Shown here: positions 1 to 9,899 of the stretch, piece after piece
Layout of the letters: the number at the start of each line of letters is the position of its first letter
Position numbering within the stretch: the first letter of the stretch is position 1
Assembly (NCBI GenBank): GCA_963786985.1
Contig: CAWBBL010000009.1
Span: forward strand, 1 to 64,000
Source of the DNA: Desertimonas sp963786985
GTDB lineage: Bacteria > Actinomycetota > Acidimicrobiia > Acidimicrobiales > Ilumatobacteraceae
DNA: 64,000 bases
Direction of reading: 5' to 3'
Program-made: the position numbers and the translations under genes
The notes under the pieces: generated by a model
Told to the model about the DNA's origin: nothing
The model's input: the letters and a program-made list of their open reading frames with translations, nothing else
Database searches by the model: none

Positions 1-2
1 AC

Positions 3-209
3 GTCGCCTTTCTGATGGGCGGCCTCGTGGTCACTGAGCAGATCTTCGGGCTGCAGGGCATCGGTCGGCTCGCTGTCGAGTCGGTGGTCCGCGGCGACCA
101 GCCGGTCATCATCGGCACGGTGCTCTTCGCCTCGGCGTTCGTCGTCGTCGCCAACATCGTCGTCGATGTCGGGTATGCGCTCCTCGATGCACGGGTGCGG
201 ATCAGCTGA
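3..209 (+). CDS. Peptide-type ABC transporter permease, C-terminal end (partial)
   Basis: Only the last ~68 codons of this gene are in the window; the start lies to the left. The visible part matches the end of DppB/OppB-type inner-membrane permeases: the EQIFGLQGIGRL stretch of the EAA-type loop, a final hydrophobic membrane segment (residues VLFASAFVVVANIVVDVGYA), and the usual short tail ending in DARVRIS. Its closest counterpart in the window is the complete permease at 7139-8143, which ends in IDPRIRYQ. It converges with the next gene; the two stop codons overlap by a few bases. The substrate cannot be told from this fragment. Confidence 0.8.
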   Translation, partial: VAFLMGGLVVTEQIFGLQGIGRLAVESVVRGDQPVIIGTVLFASAFVVVANIVVDVGYALLDARVRIS

Positions 210-1098
210 CGAGTCGGGCGACGCCGTCGGTGACGCGATAGCAACTGACGGCAGCGCCCTGGCGCTCACCGGTGGCCGTGAAGCGAATGTGTCCCGTCTC
301 GCCCGCGAAGCTTCCGGCGCGGATCGCCGCCGGGCCACCCAACCCGGCTGCGAGGAGGACACACGTGGCATCGGCAGCTTCGGCCGCATAGACCGATCGA
401 CCATCGACCGGGACGCCGGGGTACAACAGCCAGGCACCCTCGGCGGCCGGACCCGCCAGTGCGGCGATCGGCACGTCGGGGCCACCCTCGGCGGAGAGAA
501 AGTCGCCGTGGAACCCACCGCCACGCAGCTCGGTCATCACCACCGCCTGCTCGACCTCTCCCATGGCCAAGAAGGCGGCGTCCGTGCCCCGAGGCATCAT
601 CGGAGACGTCGATCCCCAGCGTTCCCGCCGCAGCTCGGACCTGGCCGGCGAGGCCCTGGCCGTCGGCCGTGTCGTCGGGGAGCGCGGCAAGCCGACCGAT
701 GCCGAAGCTCGCGCGCTAGCTCGGCAGCCGCCGCGGCGGTCAGCTGGTCGGGAGCACAGAGGCGGAAGACGACGCCGTCGTCACTGGTCAGCTCGTCGGC
801 GGTGGCACATGGCAGAACGAGAGGAAGTCCGGCTGCCGCGGCGAGCGAGGGCGGCAGCGAGCGCACTGCCACTGTTCTTCGGTCCGACCACCCCGATGCA
901 ACCGGGCTCGGCGAGGATTGCCGCCACCGCTCGAGCGGCACGGGATGGATCGCGCCCATCGTCACTGGCGATGATCCTGACGGGCTCGGCGGATGCGGTG
1001 ACGACCCACTTGACCGCGTCGAGCAGCGGTCCGGCGACGATCGCTTCCTCTGTCGAGAACGGCGCGACGACACCGATGCACAGTCCGGCCATGCCCAT
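202..1098 (-). pseudogene. Periplasmic-binding-protein type 1-like protein, interrupted by three frameshifts
   Basis: Read through three frame changes, this encodes a type 1 periplasmic-binding fold of the branched-chain amino acid / ligand-binding class. It begins MAGLCIGVVAPFSTEEA, then has the CIGVVGPKNSGSALAAAL segment typical of the first lobe, GLPLVLPCATADEL, GIGRLAALPDDTADGQGLAG, and a second-lobe part with TDAAFLAMGEVEQAVVMTEL. Each frame change looks like one extra base, near 845, 708 and 590; the last lies in a run of four G. No stop codons or erosion appear within each segment, so the lesions are recent or are assembly errors. The ATG at 1098 follows a GGCGGGGG purine run, and the gene diverges from the aldolase gene. 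No signal peptide is visible, which is unusual for a binding protein; it may be a cytoplasmic sensor. Confidence 0.6.
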
Positions 1099-1135
1099 CA
1101 GTGTGGCACCCCCGCCGTAGTAACGTCCGTTCGCG

Positions 1136-1891
1136 ATGACCTCACTGCGTGAGCGGCTCGGCGACGGTTCCACGGTGTTCGGCACCTGGGTCAACACGGC
1201 TTCGCCAGACCTCGTCGAGACGCTCGGTGACCTCGGCTTCGACTGCGTGTTCCTGGACCTCGAGCACGGCGAGTACGGCGCCGAAGCGCTCCCCGAACTG
1301 CTGCGGGCCGCGCGTGCCGCCGGGTGCTTCGGCGTCGTGCGCACGTCCGGAGTCGCGCCGCACGAGATTGGTGCGGCCCTCGACGCCGGCGCCGACGGCG
1401 TGCTCGTCCCCAACGTGAGTAGCGCCGAGGATGCCGCCGCGGTGGTGTCCTCCGGGCACTACCCGCCGATCGGTTCTCGCGGTGCGGCCCCGATGACGCG
1501 GGCGGCCGGTTACGGAACCGTGCCCTTCCTCACCTACCGCGACCGCATCGAGGCGGACGTCGTCATCGGTGTGCAGATCGAGGGTCCGGCGGGCATCGCC
1601 GCCCTCGACGCGATCCTCGACACGCCGCACCTCGACCTCGCCTTCATCGGCCCGTTCGACCTGTCCCAGCACCTCGGGGTCGCCGGCGAAACGAGCCACC
1701 CTTCCGTCGTCGAGGCGATGAACGGCATCGTCGCGGGCGACGGCGCGGGTATTGCCACGGCGACGTGGGCGCCGAGCGCCGATGCCGCCCGGCCGTGGAT
1801 CTCGGCGGGCGTCCGCCTCGTCACGGTGTCGAGCTCGACCGCCCTGTTCACCGGCGCGGCGAACGCGCTGATCGCCGAGTTGCGCGGGTGA
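1136..1891 (+). CDS. HpcH/HpaI aldolase/citrate lyase family protein (class II 2-oxo acid aldolase)
   Basis: A 251-residue protein of the HpcH/HpaI family: metal-dependent class II aldolases that cleave 4-hydroxy-2-oxo acids to pyruvate and an aldehyde. Family hallmarks are visible in order: FDCVFLDLEHGEYG (residues ~36-49, base and metal region), the YPPIGSRG motif near residue 108, VIGVQIEGPAGI with the metal-binding Glu, and the signature IGPFDLSQHLG near residue 180. Length is normal for the family. It is cytoplasmic, with no signal peptide. The gene starts 37 bp from the divergent binding-protein gene and is followed 67 bp later by a dioxygenase gene on the same strand, so the pair may act on one carbon source. 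The substrate is not predictable. Confidence 0.85.
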   Translation: MTSLRERLGDGSTVFGTWVNTASPDLVETLGDLGFDCVFLDLEHGEYGAEALPELLRAARAAGCFGVVRTSGVAPHEIGAALDAGADGVLVPNVSSAEDAAAVVSSGHYPPIGSRGAAPMTRAAGYGTVPFLTYRDRIEADVVIGVQIEGPAGIAALDAILDTPHLDLAFIGPFDLSQHLGVAGETSHPSVVEAMNGIVAGDGAGIATATWAPSADAARPWISAGVRLVTVSSSTALFTGAANALIAELRG

Positions 1892-1958
1892 CCGGCGCCG
1901 CCGCGATCTGGGCGGCCTCCGATTCATTGGTCGATCACCGGACGCCAACGTCATCACA

Positions 1959-3272
1959 ATGACCAAGGAATCGCGCCGGACCTGGTTTGCCGCCGACGAC
2001 ATTCGGCTCGAAGACTTTCGGGCGGTCGTCGAGCGGGTCACCGATCCCGCCGATCACTGGTACGCCGATTCGGTCGAGCAGAACGTGCCGATCTACGGCG
2101 AGGCGCTACGTGAGCGGATCGAGCCAGGGCAGGATCGCCGGAAGGTCCAGGCCGAGTTGGTCCGAGTACTCCTCGACGGTCCCGGCATTGCCGTCTTCAA
2201 GGGCGCCTTCGACGTGGCCGTCGTGGATCGGGCGACTGCCGTGTTCGAGGCGATCATCGTCGACCAGAAGGCGCGCGGAGCGGTCGCCGGTGACCACTTC
2301 GCCAAGCCGGGCGCCAACGATCGGGTCTGGGGAGCGTTGGACAAGTTGGCACTGCGCGCCCCGGAGGTCTTCGTCGACTACTACGGCAACAGCATCCTGG
2401 CGCTGATCTGTGAGGCGTGGCTGGGTCCCGGATACCAGATGACGTCACAGGTCAACGTCGTCAATCCCGGCGGGCAGGCGCAGGTCGCCCACACCGACTA
2501 CCACCTGGGGTTCATGTCCGTCGAACAGGCGCAGGCGTACCCGATGCACGTCCACGCGCTGTCACCGGCGTTGACGCTGCAGGGCGCCGTCGCCCACAAT
2601 GCGATGCCTGTCGAGACCGGGCCGACGATGTACCTGCCGTACTCGCAGCTCTACCACGGCGGGTACGTCGCCTGCCACAAGCGCGAGTTCGTCGACTACT
2701 TCGACGAGCACTACGTGCAGCTCCCGCTCGACAAGGGCGACGCCGTGTTCTTCAATCCGGGGCTGTACCACGGGGCCGGCACCAACCGCTCACGTGACGT
2801 GCGCCGGATGGCCAACCTGCTGCAAGTGTCGTCGCCGTTCGGCCGGGCGATGGAGAGCGTCGACCGCCTCGCGATCAGCAAGGCGCTCTTCCCAGTACTT
2901 CGCGAACGGAGGGCCGCCGGCGCCAGGGACGCGTTCCTGCGCTGCGTCGTGGCCGCGTCTGCCGAGGGGTATGCCTTTCCGACCAACCTCGATCGCGATC
3001 AACCGGTCGGCGACCTGGCGCCGGAATCCCAAGCCGGCCTGGTCTGGCGGGCGCTGACCGAAGGGTGGGACGAGAACGCCCTCGCCACGGAGCTGGACGC
3101 GGACCGCGAACGACACCAAGCGGCCGGCCATCGATCGTCGTTGTGGACGACGGTCCGAGGGTGTGTGCCGACGTTTCCCAGCGTCGCGGGCGGGCTCAAC
3201 CTCGCAACGCGGCGAGCGCCCGCTCCGGGCCGTCGCGATCGGTGTAGTCGACGTCGACCATCACGTCGGTGA
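1959..3272 (+). CDS. Phytanoyl-CoA dioxygenase (PhyH)-like Fe(II)/2-oxoglutarate oxygenase
   Basis: A 437-residue protein resembling the PhyH family of non-haem iron, 2-oxoglutarate-dependent oxygenases. The iron-binding HxD is in QVAHTDYHLGF (residues ~178-180) and the distal His in NPGLYHGAGTNRSRDVRRM (near residue 270), followed by Arg residues suited to the 2-oxoglutarate carboxylate. The N-terminal segment GIAVFKGAFD is also typical. The last ~25 residues (rich in Arg and Pro) are read through the 3' end of the convergent LLM gene, overlapping it by 77 bp. This may mean that the natural stop was lost to an indel. The start at 1959 follows a short gap after the aldolase gene. The substrate is unknown; hydroxylation of an acyl or small-molecule substrate is an inference. 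Confidence 0.75.
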   Translation: MTKESRRTWFAADDIRLEDFRAVVERVTDPADHWYADSVEQNVPIYGEALRERIEPGQDRRKVQAELVRVLLDGPGIAVFKGAFDVAVVDRATAVFEAIIVDQKARGAVAGDHFAKPGANDRVWGALDKLALRAPEVFVDYYGNSILALICEAWLGPGYQMTSQVNVVNPGGQAQVAHTDYHLGFMSVEQAQAYPMHVHALSPALTLQGAVAHNAMPVETGPTMYLPYSQLYHGGYVACHKREFVDYFDEHYVQLPLDKGDAVFFNPGLYHGAGTNRSRDVRRMANLLQVSSPFGRAMESVDRLAISKALFPVLRERRAAGARDAFLRCVVAASAEGYAFPTNLDRDQPVGDLAPESQAGLVWRALTEGWDENALATELDADRERHQAAGHRSSLWTTVRGCVPTFPSVAGGLNLATRRAPAPGRRDRCSRRRPSRR

Positions 3273-4056
3273 CGCCGGCCCGGGCGAGGGCGTCGAGGTG
3301 GGGCGCGGCGTCCGCGGGGTCGGCGGCGTTGTAGACGACGCGGAACGTGACGTCCCCGCGACCCGCCTCCGCGGCCAGTTCGTGCAGCCGTCGTACGCCC
3401 TGTCCGATCGTCGCCACCGGGTCACGGCTGCCGCGGACGAGCGGGACCCATCCGTCGGCGCGCCGCGCGATGCGGCGCAGCGCCGCGTCGGACATGCCGC
3501 CGATGAGGATCGGGATCCGGCGCACCGGACGCGGCTCGGTCACCAGATCGAGGTCGACGGAGAAGTGCTCGCCGGCGACCCCCGACATCCGCCCGGTCCA
3601 GACCTGCCGGCAGATGTCGATCCACTCGTCGAGTCGCCGACCTCGGGATTCGAACGGCACACCCAGCGCGACGAACTCCTCGCGCATCCATCCGGCGCCG
3701 AACCCGGCGATCAGCCGTCCGCCCGACAGGGCGTCGATGCTCGCCAGTTGCTTGGCGAGGACGAGCGGATGGCGCAGGTCGGCCAGCATCACGGCCGTGC
3801 CGAACTCGACCCGCTCGGTGACGACGGCGATCGCCGCACACCACACGACGGCGTCGTACCACGGCTCGCTGGGGTCCCACCTGATGCTCCCGTCGTCGGA
3901 GAACGGGTACAGCGAGCGCACGGTGTCTGGCATCACGACGTGGTCGCTGCACCAGATCGAGTCGAACCCGGCCGGCTCGGCCCGCCGGGCCGGCTCGGCG
4001 ACACCGAGTGTGGCGACGAGTGGTCCGTAGTTGTCGAGCTTGGCTCCGAAGCGCAT
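3196..4056 (-). CDS. LLM class oxidoreductase (F420-dependent type)
   Basis: A 286-residue luciferase-like TIM-barrel protein. It starts MRFGAKLDNYGP and shows family features: GFDSIWCSDHVVMP (~residues 30-43), ERVEFGTAVMLADLRHP, the LSGGRLIAGFGAGWMREEF block (~residues 109-127), and IPILIGGMSDAALRRIARRADGW near residue 180. This arrangement is that of actinobacterial F420-dependent oxidoreductases, though cofactor choice between F420 and FMN cannot be proved here. It is the last gene of the minus-strand transporter operon, 27 bp after the second ATPase gene, which suggests that it oxidises or reduces the imported compound. It is intact, unlike most of its operon. Confidence 0.85.
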   Translation of the reverse strand: MRFGAKLDNYGPLVATLGVAEPARRAEPAGFDSIWCSDHVVMPDTVRSLYPFSDDGSIRWDPSEPWYDAVVWCAAIAVVTERVEFGTAVMLADLRHPLVLAKQLASIDALSGGRLIAGFGAGWMREEFVALGVPFESRGRRLDEWIDICRQVWTGRMSGVAGEHFSVDLDLVTEPRPVRRIPILIGGMSDAALRRIARRADGWVPLVRGSRDPVATIGQGVRRLHELAAEAGRGDVTFRVVYNAADPADAAPHLDALARAGVTDVMVDVDYTDRDGPERALAALRG

Positions 4057-4083
4057 GGATGAACTCCTCGTGCGTGGTCGTGG

Positions 4084-5081
4084 TCAATGGGCGGCGGGCG
4101 TCTCGAGCTCGCCGGGGAAGTGGCAGGCGACGAAGCGGCCGGGGTCGAGCTCGACGAGCGGCGGGTCGTCGGTGGCACAGCGCTCGGGCCGGGCGATCGG
4201 GCAGCGCGGATGGAACCGGCACCCGCTCGGTACGGCGAGCGGGCTGGGCGCGTCGCCGGTGAGGACGATCTTGCGGCGGGTGGCCTGCACGTCCGGATCG
4301 GGCACGGGGACGGCGGAGAGCAGGGCGACGGTGTACGGGTGCAGCGGGCGCCGGTACAGATCGTCGGTCGGACCGAGCTCGACGAGCCGGCCGAGGTACA
4401 TCACGCCGACGCGGTCGGACACGTGGCGGACGACGGCGAGATCGTGGGCGATGAACACCAGGGTGAGGTCGAGGCGATCCTGGAGATCGACGAGCAGGTT
4501 GATGATCTGCGCCTGGATCGAGACGTCGAGCGCCGAGACGGGCTCGTCGGCGAGGATGACGGCGGGCTCGACGGACAGCGCCCTGGCCAGGCCGATGCGC
4601 TGGCGCTGGCCGCCGGAGAACTCGTGCGGGTAGCGGTCGGCGGCATCGGCAGGAAGTCCGACGAGGCCGAGCAGCTCGTTCACCCTCGCGGCGACGCCGC
4701 CGCCGCCGACGGAGCCGCCGCCGCCCGGCGGGCGAACACCAGCGGCTCGGCGATCAGCCGGCGCACGCTGAGTCGCGGGTTGAGGCTGGCGTACGGGTCC
4801 TGGAAGACGAGTTGGACGCGCCGCCGGTAGTTCACGAGCTCGGCCCCGCGCAGGTCGGTGACGTCGTGGCCGTCGAGGCGGATGCGCCCCTCGAACGGCA
4901 CGAGTCGGACGAGTGCGTGGGCGAACGTGCTCTTGCCGCAACCCGACTCGCCGACGAGACCGACCGTCTCGCGGCGGTCGACGGAGAGGGACACGCCGTC
5001 GACGGCGGTCACCTTGGCGCCGCGGCGCGCGCCTCGCCCCTTCACCGTGAACGTGACGCGCAGGTCCTCGACGTCGAGCAT
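4084..5081 (-). pseudogene. Peptide/nickel ABC transporter ATP-binding protein (DppF/OppF type), frameshifted
   Basis: This encodes the second ATPase of a peptide-type importer; together with the DppD-type partner it would energise the two permeases. The N-terminal part starts MLDVEDLRVTF with Walker A GLVGESGCGKST (residues ~40-50) and Q-loop VFQDPYASLNP. The rest, in another frame, has the ABC signature FSGGQRQRIGLARAL, Walker B AVILADEP, switch His in VFIAHDLAVV and the Cys-containing C-terminal region CRFHPRCPIARPERC of oligopeptide ATPases. One base appears missing near 4690-4720, inside a long GGC repeat, which separates the two halves. If the lesion is real, the protein is cut after ~120 residues. 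ATG 5081 is preferred because it fits the family start. Confidence 0.8.
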
Positions 5082-5092
5082 CCCAGTCACGG

Positions 5093-6153
5093 TCACCGGC
5101 CGGACCGTTGCGAGCGACGAGGCGCTAGCCGAGGAGCGGCCAGTCGCGGCCTGCGTGGCCGGGGAACGCAATTCATCGGGTTCACCGGGTTCCAGCAGGC
5201 GGCGTGCCCGCCCGCCATCGGCTCGAGCATCGGGGTGTCGGTCCGGCAGCGGTCGAGCGACCGCGGACAGCGGGCGACGAACGTGCAGCCGACCGGCTCG
5301 GCGCGCAGCACCGGCGGCTGGCCGTCGATCGCCGCCAGGCGGACCTTGCGGTCGCCGTCGAGCTTGGGGATGCTGCGCAGCAGGGCGACGGTGTAGGGGT
5401 GGGCCGGGTGGCGGAAGAGCTGGCGGGTCGGCGCCGACTCGACGACACGGCCGCCGTACATCACGTTGGTGGTCTCGCACGTGTCGGCGACGACGCCGAG
5501 ATCGTGGGTGATCAGCAGCAGGGCCATGCGGTGGTCGGCGATGAGCCGCCCGAGCAGGGTGAGGATCTGCGCCTGCACGGTGACGTCGAGGGCGGTCGTC
5601 GGCTCGTCGGCGATCAGCAGGCGCGGGTTGCAGGCGATGGCGATGGCGATCATCGCCCGCTGGCGCATCCCCCCCGAGAACTGGTGCGGGTACTGGCCGG
5701 CGCGGTGGCCGGCGTCGGGGATGCCGACCTCGTCGAGCAGCTCGACGGACCGCCGCTTGATCGCCGCCGCGCCGAGGTCGGTGTGCGCTTCGAGGACCTC
5801 GCGGACCTGCGCGCCGATCGTCATCACCGGGTTGAGCGACGACATCGGGTCCTGGAAGATCATCGAGATCGCCTGGCCGCGGAGTTGGCGGAGCTCGCGC
5901 TCGCTGCGGCCGAGCAGGTCGCGGCCGTCGAAGACGACACGGCCCCGGGTCACCGACGCCGTGCGGGCGAGGAGTCCGAGGATGGCCAGGGCGGTCACCG
6001 ACTTGCCGCATCCCGACTCGCCGACGAGGGCCACCGTCTCGCCGGCGTCGATCGACAGCTCGACGCCGTTGACGGCGTGGACCTCGCCACGCAGCGTGCG
6101 GAAGCGCACCGTCAGGTCGTCGACCTCGAGCAGGGCCAGTCAGCGGTCGACAT
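5093..6153 (-). pseudogene. Peptide/nickel ABC transporter ATP-binding protein (DppD/OppD type), start disrupted by an indel
   Basis: The first ATPase of the peptide importer. Walker A is LVGESGCGKS, Q-loop IFQDPMSSLNP, signature FSGGMRQRAMIAIAIA, Walker B LLIADEPTTALD, switch LLLITHDLGVV, and the C-terminal region CTFVARCPRSLDRC is that of the oligopeptide subfamily. The uninterrupted frame begins at GTG 6109, but that lacks the usual first strand. With one C restored near 6139 the ATG at 6153 gives MSTADLALLEVDDLTVRF, exactly the family N-terminus; a CTG start at 6139 is the alternative. The final ~20 residues (VPRPRRPRLAAPRL...) are encoded by a copy of an interspersed repeat (5109-5172), an unusual tail for this family. 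It overlaps the upstream permease gene closely. Confidence 0.8.
5109..5172 (+). repeat. Interspersed GC-rich repeat, family A, copy 1
   Basis: Copy of a repeat seen at least eight times in the window. It has a left part TGCGAGCGACGAGGCG, a short variable part, and the core GGCCTGCGTGGCCGGGGAACGC. Here it lies over the 3' end of the DppD-type ATPase gene, whose last codons it supplies on the minus strand. Confidence 0.75.
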
Positions 6154-6154
6154 C

Positions 6155-7071
6155 TCAGATGAGTCGCGGGTCGATGGCCTCGCGGAGGCCGTCGCCGAGG
6201 AGGTTGAACCCGAGCACGGTGATGACGATCGCGGCCCCGGGGAAGAAGGCGAGGTGCGGAGCGGTCTGCAGGTAGCGGGTCGTGTTGGCGAGCATCGCCC
6301 CCCACTCCGGTTGGCCGGGTCGTTGCTCCCGAGGCCGAGGAAGCCGAGTCCGGCCGTCTCGATGATCGCCGTGGCGAGGGCGAGCGTGGCGGCGACGATC
6401 AGCGGGGAGACGGCGTTGGGGAGCATGTGCACCGCCAGCACGCGGCGCGACGGCAGCCCGAGGACGCGCGCCGAGGAGACGTACGTGGAGCCGCGCACGC
6501 CGAGCATGCTGCCGCGCAGGAGGCGGGCGAAGATCGGCACGTTGGCGATGCCGATGGCGACGATCAGCTGCCACAGGCCGGGGCCGAGCAGGGCGACGAG
6601 CCCGATGGCGAAGAGGAAGCTCGGGAACGCGAGCATCACGTCGACGACCCGCATGATCGTCGAGTCGGTCGCCCCGCCGAAGTAGCCGGCGACGGCGCCG
6701 AGCAGCCCGCCGACGACGAGGGCCAGGGACACCGAGGCGATGGCGACGATGAGCGAGACGCGGGCGCCGTAGACGATGCGCGAGAAGACGTCGCGGCCGA
6801 GGTCGTCGAGCCCGAACCAGTGGTCGGCCGACGGGCCGGGGCAGCAGCGGCCGCCGAGGCGGTCGAGGTACGCCTGCCCCGACGGCGTCTCGGGGGCGAT
6901 CAGCGGGGCGAACACGGCGAGGACGACGACCAGCCCGACGATCGCCGCGCCGACCAGGGCGCCCGGGTTGCGACGCAGGCGCAGCAGGACGTCGCGACTG
7001 CGCACGGACGGTGGCGCGACGGGGTCGTCCGTCGGCAGCCCGACGGCGGTCGGCAGTTCCTGGACGCTCAT
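6155..7071 (-). pseudogene. Peptide/nickel ABC transporter permease (DppC type), frameshifted
   Basis: A DppC/OppC-type inner-membrane permease. The N-terminal cytoplasmic stretch is followed by the first membrane segment GALVGAAIVGLVVVLAVFAP, the conserved HWFGLDDLGRDVFSRIVYGARVSL block (residues ~75-98), further membrane segments, and the EAA-loop region VLAVHMLPNAVSPLIV. The reading frame breaks near 6310: ...GFLGLGSNDPA continues as QPEWGAMLANTTRYL only after one C is restored in a CC run. The C-terminus ITVLGFNLLGDGLREAIDPRL is normal. It follows the DppB-type gene by 67 bp and is followed directly by the ATPase gene. Start chosen at ATG 7071 (MSVQEL); a start at 7089 is possible. Confidence 0.8.
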
Positions 7072-7138
7072 GGCGACACCCGAGACCACGCAGGGCGTTC
7101 ACGGCGAGCGAGCCGGCGGCCTGCGGCGGGGATGCCGT

Positions 7139-8143
7139 TCATTGGTAGCGAATCCGCGGGTCGATGAGCGAGTAGCCGAGGTCGACGAACAGGTTGACGA
7201 CGACGAACACGACGACGATGAACAGGATGCCGCCCTGCAGCACGGCGTAGTCGCGGGCGCCGACGGCGTCGTAGATCCACGTTCCGAGCCCGCCCCAGGC
7301 GAACACGGTCTCGGTGAGGATCGCGCCCGACAGCAGCAGGCCGACCTGCAGGCCGATCACGGTCATCACCGGCAGGAGGGCGTTGCGCAGGATGTGCCGG
7401 CGATCGACCACCCGAGGCGACAAGCCCTTGGCCCGTGCCGTGCGGACGTGGTCCTCCTGCATCACTTCGAGCACCGCCGTCCGGGTGATCCGGGTGATGA
7501 TCGCCAGGGGGATCGTGCCGAGGGCGATCGCCGGCAGGATCAGGTGGCGGAGGGTGTCCCAGAGGGCCGCCCAGTTGGCGGAGATGATCGAGTCGACGAT
7601 GAACAGGTTGGTGCGGCGGTCGAGGTCGGTCTTGACGTCGAGGCGGCCGATGCTCGGCAGCCAGCCGAGCCTGACCGAGAACGCCCACTTGAGGATCAGG
7701 GCGAGGAAGAAGATGGGCATGCTGATGCCGATCAGCGATCCGACGAGGCTGACGTGGTCGAGTGGCCGGTGGACGTGTTTGGCGGCGACGACGCCGAGCG
7801 GGACGCCGACAACGACGGCGAACAACATCGCCGCCAAGGCCAGCTCGACGGTGGCCGGGAAGCGCTCGCGGAGCTCGTCGATGACCGGTCGCTGGGTCGC
7901 GACGCTCAGCCCGAAGTCGCCCGTGGCGACCCGCTCGAGGTACTTCCCGTACTGCACGACGAGCGGGCGGTCGAGGCCGTACTGGCGCTCGATGGCGGCG
8001 ACCGACTCCGGCGTCGCCCGTTCGCCGAGGAGCGCTTGGGCCGGGCCGCCGGGCAGCGCTCTGGTCCAGGCGAAGACGAGGAACGAGACGGCCAGGAGGA
8101 CCGGGATGGCGAGGAGCAGCCGGCGTGCCGCGTAGCGCGGCAT
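7139..8143 (-). CDS. Peptide/nickel ABC transporter permease (DppB type)
   Basis: Intact 334-residue DppB/OppB-type permease with six membrane segments. It starts MPRYAARRLLLAIPVLLAVS, the typical first helix, followed by the periplasmic domain with YGLDRPLVVQYGKYL and GDFGLSV. The EAA-type cytoplasmic loop is RTARAKGLSPRVVDRRHILRNALLPVMT (residues ~240-267), and the last part has GLGTWIYDAVGARDYAVLQGG and ends SLIDPRIRYQ. It forms the importer channel with the DppC-type subunit encoded downstream. It begins 12 bp after the stop of the solute-binding protein gene, so the two are almost certainly co-transcribed. It is one of the few genes of this operon with no frame lesion. Confidence 0.92.
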   Translation of the reverse strand: MPRYAARRLLLAIPVLLAVSFLVFAWTRALPGGPAQALLGERATPESVAAIERQYGLDRPLVVQYGKYLERVATGDFGLSVATQRPVIDELRERFPATVELALAAMLFAVVVGVPLGVVAAKHVHRPLDHVSLVGSLIGISMPIFFLALILKWAFSVRLGWLPSIGRLDVKTDLDRRTNLFIVDSIISANWAALWDTLRHLILPAIALGTIPLAIITRITRTAVLEVMQEDHVRTARAKGLSPRVVDRRHILRNALLPVMTVIGLQVGLLLSGAILTETVFAWGGLGTWIYDAVGARDYAVLQGGILFIVVVFVVVNLFVDLGYSLIDPRIRYQ

Positions 8144-8155
8144 GCGGTCCGCCCG

Positions 8156-9840
8156 TTACTCCTCGATCGACACGGTGGCGAAGTTCTCCGTGGTGACCGG
8201 GCTGGCGACGAAGCCCTCGACGTTGGCGCGGAAGGCCAGGTTGGACGTCGAGTGGGCGAAGGGGACTCCCGGGAGGAAGTCCATGATCGTGCGGTTGATC
8301 TCCTCGTAGGCGGCGGTGCGCTCGTCGACGTCGGTGATCCGCAGGGCGTCCTCGAGCGCCTGGCGCAGCTCGGGGTTCTCGAAACCCCACTGCGGGCTCT
8401 CCGTGCGGAAGAACGTGCCGACGAAGGTCTCCGGGTCGCCGAAGTCGCCGGTCTGGCCGAGCAGGTGGACGGGGGCCTGGCCCGAAAGCGCGGCGTCGAG
8501 GTAGTCCGGTGTCCACGGCGCCGACTGCAGGTTGACCTCGAAGCCGACCTCTCCGAGATCGGAGGCGAAGGCCTCGGCGATGCGCCGGGGATCCGGCATG
8601 TACGGGCGGGACACGTCGGCCGGGTACCAGAAGTCGATGGCGATCGGCAGCTCCAGGCCGGATGCCTCGAGGATGGCGCGGGCCTCGTCGGGGTCGTAGT
8701 CGTAGATCGTCACGTCGTCTGTCCAGCCCTGCACCGACGGCGGCATGAAGACCACCGGCACCTCCCCGGAATCGCCGTAGACGTTGTCGATCACGGCCTG
8801 CCGGTTGAGGGCGTGGGCGATCGCCCGCCTGACGTCGATGTTGTCGAGCGGCGGGAAGGTCTGGTTGAAGGCGACGTAGCCGACGTTGAACGACGGCCGC
8901 TCGATCAGCTGGAGCTCCGAATCGGAGGCGATCGTCTCCCGGTCCTGCGGGTCGACGAGGTCGTAGCCGTCGATCTCGCCGGTCTGCAACGCCTGCAGGC
9001 GGGCGGCGTTGTCGGGGATCGGACGGAAGATGACCTCGTCGAGCAGCGACGGCGCGCCCCAGTAGTCGTCGAAGCGGGTGAGCGTCAGGCGGTCGTTGCG
9101 GATCCACGAGTCGAACTTCAACGGTCCCGTGCCGATCGGGTGCTCGGTGCCGAACGTCCCCTGGGGCACCGGGTTGCCCTCTGGGTCGAGGCTGGCGGCG
9201 TCGGCGTCGTAGTCGGTCAGCGCCTTGGGGCTGGCGATCGAGAACGGGGGCAGCACGAGGCCGCTCAGGAACGCCGCCGACGGTGCGGTGAGGTGGAGGA
9301 TGACCGTGTCGTCGTCGACCGCTTCGCAGCTCTCGTAGAGCGACGTCTCGGGGGCATCGGAGTCGGGCTCGTTGGCGGCGAAGCCGCCGAAGATCACCCG
9401 CCAGTAGTAGGCCCCGGAGTTGAGCTGGAGCGGGCCGGTGAAGTTGTACCAGCGGTCGAAGTTGAAGCACACCGCCGCGGCGTTGAACGGCTCGCCGTCG
9501 TGGAACGTGACTCCCGTCTGCAGCTCGAACGTCCAGTCGAGCCCGTCGTCGCTCGCCGACCACTCGGTGGCGAGCAGGGGCACGACCTCGGTCGACCCGG
9601 GCGCCGTCGTGACCAGCGTCTCGAAGATCTGCCCGCTGACGCGCAGCGACTCGCCGTCCGAGGCGAGCGCCGGGTCGAGGATGCGCGGATCGTTGGAGAC
9701 GCCGAAGACCAACGTCCCTCCGGAGGTCTGGGTGCCTCCGGGCTCCGTCGTGGCGCCGGTGTGGCCGGCGCTCGCCGGCCGACCGCCGCGAGCACGACGC
9801 CCAGGGCGAGCACTCGTCTGCCGAGATGCCGTCGTTCCAT
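8156..9840 (-). pseudogene. ABC transporter solute-binding protein, family 5 (peptide type), frameshift after the signal peptide
   Basis: First gene of the transporter operon and its extracytoplasmic receptor. The mature part is a full family 5 (SBP_bac_5) protein: GGTLVFGVSNDPRILDPALA, then ETLVTTAPGSTEVVPLLAT, the GLDWTFELQTGVTFHDGEPFNA block, GTGPLKFDSWIRNDRLTLTRF, NVGYVAFNQTFPPLDNIDVRRAIAHALNR, and a PDYLDAALSGQ region. The signal peptide (MERRHLGRRVLALGVVLAAVG) is in a different frame. One C appears missing near 9779; restoring it joins the two as ...AAVGRPSAGHTGATT. Length is then ~560 residues, normal for the family. A strong palindrome lies 60 bp upstream (9900-9919). Ligand unknown; peptides are only the family default. 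Confidence 0.8.
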
Positions 9841-9899
9841 GTCTCAGTCCCCCAACTCCCGCATCGATCAGATGCGACGGATACGACCCTTCGCCGGAT

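Noticed and set aside
7080..7138. A ninth family A repeat copy between the two permease genes
   Set aside because: Only CCACGCAGGGCGTTC and GGCCTGCGGCGGGG partly match and the order is wrong; similarity may be chance in GC-rich sequence.
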